Notes under the pieces: model-generated | Databases searched by the model: none | What the model was told of the DNA's origin: nothing | Seen by the model: only the letters and a program-made list of their open reading frames with translations | Source: JBCCFW01 sp039029535 | GTDB taxonomy: Bacteria > Acidobacteriota > JBCCFW01 | DNA: 14,153 nt | Assembly (NCBI GenBank): GCA_039029535.1 | Contig: JBCCFW010000191.1 | Span: forward strand, 1-14,153 | Direction: 5' to 3' | Translations under genes and position numbers: made by a program | In this document: positions 1-5,969 of the stretch, piece by piece | Numbering within the stretch: the stretch's first letter is position 1 | Layout of the letters: the number at the start of each line of letters is the position of its first letter

Positions 1-35
1 CTGATGTACTGCCTTCCTGCATGCCTCTACATCAG
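1..35. repeat. 8-bp inverted repeat in AT-richer left edge
   Basis: CTGATGTA at 1-8 is the exact reverse complement of TACATCAG at 28-35, with a 19-base spacer. It lies in the AT-richer first ~90 bases beside the palindrome at 44-57. It could be a second operator or part of an untranslated leader of a gene beyond the left edge. Nothing in the window shows which gene it serves. Confidence 0.4.
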
Positions 36-43
36 GTAGTATG

Positions 44-57
44 ACTACATTTGTAGT
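44..57. promoter_or_regulatory. BlaI/MecI/CopY-like operator palindrome
   Basis: ACTACA-TT-TGTAGT is a perfect 6+6 dyad with a 2-base centre. It matches the TACA-N2-TGTA core and flanks known for operators bound by BlaI/MecI/CopY winged-helix repressors. A further GTAGT/ACTAC dyad overlaps at 36-48. No regulator or target gene is visible: no coding region starts rightward from here. The likely target is therefore a leftward gene outside the window. The motif match is seen directly; the regulator family is inferred. Confidence 0.5.
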
Positions 58-151
58 TGGTTTTGCTAGCTTTTCTCGTGGAAATATGCGTTGCCGACCA
101 TGACGATCAGCATGGGGACGTGGTGCCGGTGGACGACCCGCGCCCAGGCCT

Positions 152-206
152 TCAGGAGGCGGGAGAGCACCGACGCCTCAGGAGGCGGGGGAGCAGCGAC
201 GACGCC
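152..206. repeat. Imperfect tandem repeat at the 3' end of the dedA-family gene
   Basis: Bases 152-177 and 178-206 are near-copies. Both begin TCAGGAGGCGGG; they differ by two substitutions and a 3-base insertion. The right copy carries the last codons and stop of the DedA-family gene, and the left copy repeats that coding tail just past the stop, in another frame. It looks like a small slippage or duplication event with no effect on the protein. Confidence 0.6.
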
Positions 207-819
207 TGATGTAGTGCCAGGCGGTCAGGGCTCCCAGGAGGACGACGGCGACGATGGCGGCCGTCCGCATCGCGACGCGGAAGTGGCCTTCGAGAGCCGA
301 GAAGTCGGCGACGCCCGGTCCGACCGCGGCTCCGGCTCCCACCGCGAGCCCGAGCCCGAGGAGGAGGCCGCAGTAGAGAACGTTCGACAGGCTCGACCAG
401 ACGATGACCTGCCGCAGCGGCATCCGGCCCATGCCCGCCAGGGGCAGGAAGAAGGCGCGCAGACCGGGCAGGAAGCGGTTGAGCATGAGCACGCGCCGGC
501 CGTGATCGGCGTGCCAGCGCTCGGCTCGGGCCAGCATCCGCTCGGCCCGAGGGCCGCGGCAGAGCAGGCGGAGGAAGGTGCTGCCGTGGCGGCGGCCGAG
601 GCCGTAGGCGCCGCAGGCACCCAGGCAGGAGCCGAGGATGGCGGCCAGCAGCACGGCGATGGGGTCGACCTTGTCGAGACCGGCCAGGAAGCAACCCAGG
701 AGCATGAACGTGTCGCCCCAGAACGGGGGAAACACGTACTCCAGCATCGCCGAGGTGAAGACGACGGCGATGACGAGCAGGGGGTTGTCGGCCAGGAAGC
801 CGAGGGTGGTCTCGATCAT
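178..819 (-). CDS. DedA-family (VTT/SNARE-associated) inner-membrane protein
   Basis: A 213-residue polytopic membrane protein of the DedA superfamily, whose members act in the inner membrane in lipid-carrier flipping (undecaprenyl phosphate, phosphatidylethanolamine) and envelope homeostasis. The sequence shows the family landmarks. An early acidic/Pro-rich segment (LEYVFPPFWGD, about residues 26-36) precedes a hydrophobic stretch. A second re-entrant motif, RFLPGLRAFFLPLAGMGRM, lies in the middle. Further hydrophobic helices follow near the C-terminus, then a basic tail. Length is normal for the family. The ATG at 819 is the natural start before the first hydrophobic segment, but no strong Shine-Dalgarno sequence precedes it. 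It is transcribed leftward, divergently from the lipoprotein genes. Which lipid it handles cannot be told; family assignment is firm. Confidence 0.88.
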   Translation of the reverse strand: MIETTLGFLADNPLLVIAVVFTSAMLEYVFPPFWGDTFMLLGCFLAGLDKVDPIAVLLAAILGSCLGACGAYGLGRRHGSTFLRLLCRGPRAERMLARAERWHADHGRRVLMLNRFLPGLRAFFLPLAGMGRMPLRQVIVWSSLSNVLYCGLLLGLGLAVGAGAAVGPGVADFSALEGHFRVAMRTAAIVAVVLLGALTAWHYIRRRRCSPAS

Positions 820-963
820 CGTCAGGAGTGGGCCGCAGACACGGCGAAGAGGACGTCAGGGGCCATCATGTCATGGGGCCCCATCGGGGCTGAATCTCCG
901 ATTTTTCGGTTGCTCGGGCCGGGAGTGACGTCCCAGCAGGACCGAGGGGGAGGTCCGTCTTGC

Positions 964-983
964 CGCGGCCCGGGACGGCCGCG
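964..983. other. 7-bp stem-loop just upstream of the lipoprotein start
   Basis: CGCGGCC (964-970) and GGCCGCG (977-983) form a 7-bp GC stem with a 6-base loop, ending 11 bases before the ATG at 995. A weaker GGACC/GGTCC dyad lies at 939-943/952-956. In the mRNA the stem would sit over the ribosome-binding region. No U-run follows, so it is not a standard terminator. The structure is seen; any regulatory effect is a guess. Confidence 0.3.
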
Positions 984-994
984 AGAATGGGGGA

Positions 995-1414
995 ATGAAG
1001 CCTCTCCACCATCGTCTCGTCCTCCTCTCCCTTCTCGCCCTGCTCGGGCTGGCCTGCGGCGAGTCCGGCCAGAGCTACGCCGACAACGTGATCGACGCCT
1101 CCCGCCGGGGCCAGGCCTCCGGAGCCCGGGGTGACCTGCAGGTCCTGTCGGTGGCGGTGACGACCTACATGACCAACGAGGGAGACCTGCCCGTGGCCGG
1201 GGACATTCACCAGCTCGCCGACATCCTGTCGCCGACCTACGTCCGCCACGTCAAGACGAAGGACCCGTGGGGGAACGACTACGACTACTGGTCGCAGGGC
1301 TCGGACTTCACGCTGAGCTCGTCCGGTCACGACGGGGAGTGGGACACCGACGACGACGTCGTCATCGAGAACGGCCAGGTCACCTCCTTCCCCAAGAGCC
1401 GCGTCGACGGGTGA
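995..1414 (+). CDS. T2SSG (major pseudopilin)-like lipoprotein
   Basis: A 139-residue predicted lipoprotein. Residues 1-21 form a signal peptide with a lipobox (LGLAC, Cys21). A helix with pseudopilin character (ASGARGDLQVLSVAVTTYM, about 42-60) leads to NEGDLP and then the T2SSG C-terminal signature: KDPWGNDYDYW (about 89-99) and SSGHDGEWDTDDDV (about 109-122). In GspG-type pseudopilins the acidic end loop binds calcium. The protein has no type IV prepilin cleavage motif, so it is probably lipid-anchored and not assembled into a pseudopilus. Such soluble T2SSG-domain lipoproteins have no well-defined function known to me. A G-run (989-994) lies too close to the ATG to be a good ribosome site. 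It overlaps the next gene by 4 bases (GTGA), suggesting coupled translation. Confidence 0.8.
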   Translation: MKPLHHRLVLLSLLALLGLACGESGQSYADNVIDASRRGQASGARGDLQVLSVAVTTYMTNEGDLPVAGDIHQLADILSPTYVRHVKTKDPWGNDYDYWSQGSDFTLSSSGHDGEWDTDDDVVIENGQVTSFPKSRVDG

Positions 1415-2049
1415 GCGTGGCACGCAGGCTCGGTCCGTGGCCGGTGCTCCTGCTGCTCGCGGGGCTGTCGGTCTCGTGCGGAGGGGGACCGCCCAGTCAG
1501 ACGCAGGTCGGGTCCTGGCTCGGGTCCTACTTCGACGCGGTGCAGTCCGGCGATCACGAACGCGTCGCCACCTGGTTCGAGGGCTGCGTGGGCCGCGAGG
1601 AGGAGTGCGAGGGCGTGCTCGCGGCCACGGCCGCCTCGGTGAGCGCGCAGCGCGAGCTCGGTGACTACCGCTTCGACGATCCCGAGGGCTTCGGCCTCAT
1701 CACCGCCTTCGTGCTGGGTCGCGGTGGCTTCTGGCGCATCGTGGAGACGAGGGTGAAGAGCGAGCAGGCCGACGAGGTGCTCGCCTTCGTCGAGGTCAGG
1801 ACGCACTACACCGCCCACGAGACGGAGAAGCTCCCTCGCGGTGCCCTGGTCGAGTACCTGGTCGAGCCTCTCGGCAAGGTTCAGCGGATCGAGGTCGGCA
1901 GCTCCGGACCGGGGGCGCTCCGCGACGAGGTCAAGACCCTCACCATGCAGGCGGCCTTCCGCAAGGGCGTGCGCGGCTGGCGGCTCGCGAGCTTCGTGCC
2001 CGTTCGTGAGTCGGTCGTCTACGAGCAGGTGATCTGGCGACCCGAGTGA
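1411..2049 (+). CDS. Predicted lipoprotein of unknown function
   Basis: A 212-residue predicted lipoprotein starting at GTG 1411, chosen because this puts a signal peptide with lipobox (AGLSVSC, Cys23) right at the N-terminus and gives a 4-base GTGA overlap with the gene before. After a Gly/Pro-rich linker, the mature part begins with a helix (VGSWLGSYFDAVQSGDHERVATW). It then alternates helices and strands, ending with a basic patch and a strand-rich tail. The opening helix and the overall pattern recall NTF2/SnoaL-like or DUF-type periplasmic folds, but no catalytic motif is recognisable. Cys48 and Cys54 (EGCVGREEECEG) could form a disulfide. It also overlaps the glycosylase gene downstream by 4 bases. 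I do not recognise the family. Confidence 0.72.
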   Translation: MSVARRLGPWPVLLLLAGLSVSCGGGPPSQTQVGSWLGSYFDAVQSGDHERVATWFEGCVGREEECEGVLAATAASVSAQRELGDYRFDDPEGFGLITAFVLGRGGFWRIVETRVKSEQADEVLAFVEVRTHYTAHETEKLPRGALVEYLVEPLGKVQRIEVGSSGPGALRDEVKTLTMQAAFRKGVRGWRLASFVPVRESVVYEQVIWRPE

Positions 2050-2723
2050 GCTCCGCCGCGGCACCGGATCCGGTCCGCGTGCGGCGGAGCCTGCTGCGCT
2101 GGTTCGGGCGGGAAGGTCGGTCGTTCTTCTGGCGGGATCCGGAGGTCGGTCCGTCGATGACGCCGTTTCAGGTGCTGCTCCTCGAGTTCCTGCTGTGGAA
2201 GACCAACGCGGCGCGCTCGGAAGGGGTCATCCGCGGGATCGTGGACGGCTTCCCTGGACCCGAGGCGGTGCTGCGCCGCAGCGTCGCCGAGCTGGAGGAG
2301 CTGTTGCAGCCGCTGGGCCTGTTCCGACGGCGGGCGGCCTGCCTCGATCGCTTCTCGCGTCAGCTCGTGGAGGACTTCGACGGCGAGCTGCCCACCGACG
2401 CCAGGTCGCTTCAGACGCTCAACGGGATCGGTCAGTACGCGGCTCGGGCGACGGCCTGCCTGCTCGCAGGCTCGCGGCTCATGCCGGTCGATGCCAACAC
2501 CTCGCGGATCTTCGGTCGACTCTTCGACGAGGAGGGGCCGCCGGTGCGCACCCCCGGCCAGGCCTGGGACGAACGGATGGAGCCCTTCGTCCCGAAGCGT
2601 GAGCCCAAGCGCTTCCTCTGGGCGACGATGGACCTGTCGGCCGCGTTCTGCCGGCCGCGCGAGCCGCGCTGTGGGGAGTGTCCGGTGCGGAGGGAGTGTG
2701 GGGTGGGGCGGCGGAGCGGTTGA
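2046..2723 (+). CDS. HhH-GPD DNA glycosylase, MutY/Mig (mismatch glycosylase) type
   Basis: A 225-residue base-excision-repair enzyme of the endonuclease III superfamily. It starts at GTG 2046, overlapping the previous stop by 4 bases (GTGA). Visible elements are: the N-terminal helix MTPFQVLLLEFLLWKTNA (38-55); the helix-hairpin-helix LNGIGQYAARA (125-135); the catalytic Asp149 in PVDANTSRIFGRLF; and a C-terminal 4Fe-4S loop Cys202-X6-Cys209-X2-Cys212-X5-Cys218. The position of the Nth catalytic Lys is Tyr131, so it is expected to be a monofunctional glycosylase without AP-lyase activity. The MutY LQQT adenine-recognition segment is LWKT here. Together with VDAN, this resembles the archaeal Mig thymine-DNA (T:G) glycosylase more than canonical MutY, and the MutY C-terminal 8-oxoG domain is absent. 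Fold call is firm; substrate is inferred. Its context with two lipoproteins gives no functional hint. Confidence 0.85.
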   Translation: MSSAAAPDPVRVRRSLLRWFGREGRSFFWRDPEVGPSMTPFQVLLLEFLLWKTNAARSEGVIRGIVDGFPGPEAVLRRSVAELEELLQPLGLFRRRAACLDRFSRQLVEDFDGELPTDARSLQTLNGIGQYAARATACLLAGSRLMPVDANTSRIFGRLFDEEGPPVRTPGQAWDERMEPFVPKREPKRFLWATMDLSAAFCRPREPRCGECPVRRECGVGRRSG

Positions 2724-2735
2724 GAGTCGAATCGA

Positions 2736-5700
2736 TCAGTGACGCCGGGTCTGTCCGACGAGCTCGCGCTTCGTGAGCAGCTCCTGCATGCGCTCGCGGA
2801 TCGCGTCGGCCTCACCCGACTCACGCGTCGCGGCGTCGGCGATGAGCTCCCACCACAGCTCGCCCGCGCGACGTCCGGCGCTCAGGCTCAGCCGAGTGGC
2901 CACGGGCTGCTCGGCCTCGTGCGCCGCGTGGCCCATGGCCCAGTCCAGAACGGGTAACGAGGTCTCTGCTCGATACGGATCGTCGATGCGGCTGCGGTAG
3001 CTCATGGAGAGACGAGGTCGGGCCAGCTCGTCGCGCAGCTCCGTCGGCAAGAGGCCGAAGGTCAGGCCGTCGCGAGGGACGAGGGACCGCGCCTGCCGCA
3101 CTCGCTCGATCGCATCCCTCACGTCACCTGGCTCTGACCCGGACAGGTCGAGGGCGACCGGGTAGCGGTGCACGCACCAACCGACGACCAGCTCGGGTCG
3201 GACGCCGTCGATGGGATGACGTCCGTGGCTCTCGAGCTCGACGACGTGCTCCGTCTCGTCGGTCACGTCGGCGAGCGCGCGGAGGAAGATGGCGAGCAGC
3301 GCGTCGTGCTGGTCATGGGCCGTGGGGTGTCGTGTCAGGAAGTCGTCGGCGAGCTCGGCGGGCAGCGCGGTCCGAGGGAGACGACGGTGGCCGGTCGGTG
3401 ACGTCTCGTCGGCCGTTGCTGACCGAGCACGACGCAGCGAGTCGAGCCACTCGCGGCCCTCGGTCCTCAGGTCGGTCTCTCGAAGTCTCGTCAACGCGGC
3501 GAGCCAGTCGCGGTAGTCGGGACGCCGCGCCTCGAGCGGCACCGGAACCTCACGCCGGGCCCGCGTGGTGCCCTGGCGCAAGGAGCTCAGCAGCACGCGG
3601 ACGCCGGTCGCGTCCGCCACGAGGTGATGACAGTGGACGTAGATGATGCCGCTGGCATCTGGGCCCCTGTCGACCAGCGCGACGTGCAGGACCGGGCCGT
3701 GCTCGAGATCGATGCCGTCGGACAGACGCTCGCGGGCCTCGCTCCGGATCCGGCGTAGCTCTTCGGGGGCCTCGACTCGCGTGGCGTCGATCCGTGAGAA
3801 CGCCACGCTGGTTCCGAGCTCGCCCAGTGACTGATGCCAGCCGTCGTCCTCTCGGCGGAAGCGCAGGCGCAGCGCGTCGTGGAGTCGGTCGAGATCGAGC
3901 GCGGCCGACTCCAGCGCGTCGACGTCGACGCCAGCCGGGGCACGGAGGTAGACGAACATGCCGAAGCGCTGCGGGTCGACGTCTCCCCGAAGTTGGTCAT
4001 GCTGAATCGCCGGGAGTGGGAGCTCGGCACCGACGAGCGACTCGGTGGTGGAGGCCGCGTGCTCGGGCTCGGGGGCCTGCTCCAAGCTCGCGGCGAGCTC
4101 GGCCATCGACTGGTCACCGTCCAGCGTGTCGAGAGGGAGCGTCCGGCCCAGTCGTGACTCCAGCGAGAGCAAGAGCTCGACGCGAAGCAACGAGTCGACG
4201 CCGAGTCGGGCGAGGTCCAGCTTGGGGTCGAGCGTCGCGACCTCGCGCTCGACGAGGTCGGCGACGAGCTGCAGGAGCATCGCTTCGGTGCCGGAGCGGG
4301 GGGCGGCTGCTCGCCGTGCTGGCTCAGCCGTGCTGCGAAGAGGTGACCAGGACTCGGCGAGGAAGGCATCACGGCAGGCGTGGCGTCGGAGCTTGCCGCT
4401 GGTCGTGCGGGGCAGCGTGGCCGGCGGCAGCAGCACGACCTCGTCGAGCGCGACGTCGTGCTCCTCACCGATCGCCGTGCGCACGGCCGCTTCGACCTCG
4501 GCCACGTCCAAGCCGCGACGCGCCGTGCGTCGGACCTCGGCGGCGATCACCAGGCGTGGGTCTCCGTCTTCTCCCGTCGCGAACGCAGCGCAGGCATCCG
4601 GTTGGAGCGATGGGTGACTGCCCTGAGCGGTGAGCTCGAGGTCCTGTGGGTAGACGTTGCGACCTCGGACGATGAGCAGGTCCTTGAGCCGACCGCTCAC
4701 GCGCAGCTCGCCGTCACGAAGGAACCCCAGGTCACCGGTGCGGAGCCAGCGACGATCGTCTCCCTCGAGTCGGGCACCGAAGGTGCGGGCGGACTCCTCG
4801 TCGCGATTCCAGTAGCCGCTCGCGACGCTCGGTCCACTGACCCAGACCTCGCCGACCGCACCGTCTTCGAGCACCGTCTCGGTCCCGGGATCGACGATGC
4901 GCAGGTCGTGGTCGGCGGCGGGAGCACCACAGCTCACGTCGGTTTCGCCATCCGTGGAGTGACGTCGGGCCGACACCAGTAGCGTCGATTCGGCGAGGCC
5001 GTAGCTCGGGAAGAACGCGTCGCCGAAGCCATGGGAGGCGAACCGCTCCGTGAACTCACGCAGAGTCTCTTGCCGCACGGTCTCGGAGCCGTTGAAGGAG
5101 ACCGTCCAGGAGCTCAGGTCGACGCCCTCGAGCTCGACGTCCTTCACCTGCCGCGTGCAGAGCGCGAACGCGCTGTCGGGGCCGCCGCTGATCGTCGCCC
5201 GGTGACGAGACACCGCCTGGAGCCAGCGGGCCGGTCGACGGAGGAAGTCCTGCGGGCTCATGAGCACGACCGGGTAGCCGACGGTGAGCGGCTGGAGGAT
5301 CGAGCCGATGAGACCCATGTCGTGGAAGGGCGGGAGCCAGCTCATGCAGGTCGACGTCTCGTCGAGCCCGTAGGCCGTCGCGATTGCCTCCTGGTTCTGG
5401 ACGAGGTTGCCGTGGGTGACGGCGACGCCCCGGGGCTCGGAGGTCGAGCCCGAGGTGTACTGGAGGAACGCGAGGCTGTCGGAGCCGAGCTCCGGTCGCT
5501 GCCAGTCGTCCGCCAGCGCCAGGTCGACCTCGTCACAGGAGAGCCAGCCGAGGGTTCCCAGGCCCGCCTCGCGGCTCGCGAAGAACCACGCCTGCGAGCG
5601 ATCGGCGCTGGTCGTGACGATCGTCGAGGGACGGGCGTCGGAGACCAGCGACCGGAAGCGTGCAACCGAGCGGCTGCCGCGCCGGTAGTTGGGTGGGAAG

Positions 5701-5969
5701 GTGGGGACCGCGACGACACCGGCATGAAGACAGCCGAGGTAGGCGGCGACGAAGTCCAGGCCCGGCGGCACGAGCAGCAGCGCACGGTCGCCGGGCTGGC
5801 AAGTCGTGCGCAGGCTCACGGCGATGGCGCGAGCACGACGGCCGAGCTCGCTGGTCGACCAGGAGCGCTCCTCGCGCTCGCCGTCGACCAGCCAGGTGAT
5901 CGCCGTCCGCTCGCTCTCCGCGTGAGCCTGCACGGCGTCGACGAGGCTGGGGAAGCGGGGCGTCGTCAT
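2736..5969 (-). CDS. Fatty-acyl-AMP ligase - acyl carrier protein - condensation domain fusion (NRPS-like)
   Basis: A 1077-residue protein. Residues 1-540 are a fatty-acyl-AMP ligase: P-loop YTSGSTSEPRG (171-181), WLPPFHDMGLIGSILQPL (211-228), SYGLAESTLLVS (322-333), RTGDLG (410-415), GRLKDLLIVRGRNVYP (426-441) and C-terminal Lys526 in TTSGKLRR. These are FAAL rather than amino-acid adenylation signatures. Residues 562-632 are a carrier domain with the phosphopantetheine Ser593 in LGVDSLL. Residues 648-1070 are a condensation-superfamily domain with HHLVADA (781-787) and the downstream ESHGRHPIDGV...GWCVHRYPV pattern also found in epimerization domains. No amino-acid-activating or thioesterase domain follows. 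The predicted chain is fatty acid to acyl-AMP to acyl-ACP to transfer onto an amine (or hydroxyl). It is the last gene of the RiPP operon and overlaps the ABC gene by ATGA. ATG 5969 was chosen over an upstream start because GGAGG sits 6 bases before it. The peptide acceptor is inferred from context only. Confidence 0.9.
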   Translation of the reverse strand: MTTPRFPSLVDAVQAHAESERTAITWLVDGEREERSWSTSELGRRARAIAVSLRTTCQPGDRALLLVPPGLDFVAAYLGCLHAGVVAVPTFPPNYRRGSRSVARFRSLVSDARPSTIVTTSADRSQAWFFASREAGLGTLGWLSCDEVDLALADDWQRPELGSDSLAFLQYTSGSTSEPRGVAVTHGNLVQNQEAIATAYGLDETSTCMSWLPPFHDMGLIGSILQPLTVGYPVVLMSPQDFLRRPARWLQAVSRHRATISGGPDSAFALCTRQVKDVELEGVDLSSWTVSFNGSETVRQETLREFTERFASHGFGDAFFPSYGLAESTLLVSARRHSTDGETDVSCGAPAADHDLRIVDPGTETVLEDGAVGEVWVSGPSVASGYWNRDEESARTFGARLEGDDRRWLRTGDLGFLRDGELRVSGRLKDLLIVRGRNVYPQDLELTAQGSHPSLQPDACAAFATGEDGDPRLVIAAEVRRTARRGLDVAEVEAAVRTAIGEEHDVALDEVVLLPPATLPRTTSGKLRRHACRDAFLAESWSPLRSTAEPARRAAAPRSGTEAMLLQLVADLVEREVATLDPKLDLARLGVDSLLRVELLLSLESRLGRTLPLDTLDGDQSMAELAASLEQAPEPEHAASTTESLVGAELPLPAIQHDQLRGDVDPQRFGMFVYLRAPAGVDVDALESAALDLDRLHDALRLRFRREDDGWHQSLGELGTSVAFSRIDATRVEAPEELRRIRSEARERLSDGIDLEHGPVLHVALVDRGPDASGIIYVHCHHLVADATGVRVLLSSLRQGTTRARREVPVPLEARRPDYRDWLAALTRLRETDLRTEGREWLDSLRRARSATADETSPTGHRRLPRTALPAELADDFLTRHPTAHDQHDALLAIFLRALADVTDETEHVVELESHGRHPIDGVRPELVVGWCVHRYPVALDLSGSEPGDVRDAIERVRQARSLVPRDGLTFGLLPTELRDELARPRLSMSYRSRIDDPYRAETSLPVLDWAMGHAAHEAEQPVATRLSLSAGRRAGELWWELIADAATRESGEADAIRERMQELLTKRELVGQTRRH

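Noticed and set aside
66..170. Short minus-strand frame ending at TAG 66-68 with a plausible tail (VPMLIVMVGNAYFHEKS)
   Set aside because: No convincing start or ribosome site; its frame upstream is an out-of-frame reading of the dedA-family gene end. A dedA frameshift cannot be excluded, but the annotated DedA C-terminus is already complete.
873..884. Perfect 12-base palindrome ATGGGGCCCCAT as a possible terminator or operator
   Set aside because: No loop, no T-run and no similar copy nearby; easily arises in GC-rich DNA.
91..1134. Plus-strand open frame over the dedA-family gene and lipoprotein start
   Set aside because: Antisense to the DedA-family protein in its first part and out of frame with the lipoprotein in its last part; composition is not protein-like.
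2724..2735. Bidirectional terminator between the convergent glycosylase and FAAL genes
   Set aside because: Only 12 bases separate the stops and no hairpin with a T-run is visible there or just inside either gene.
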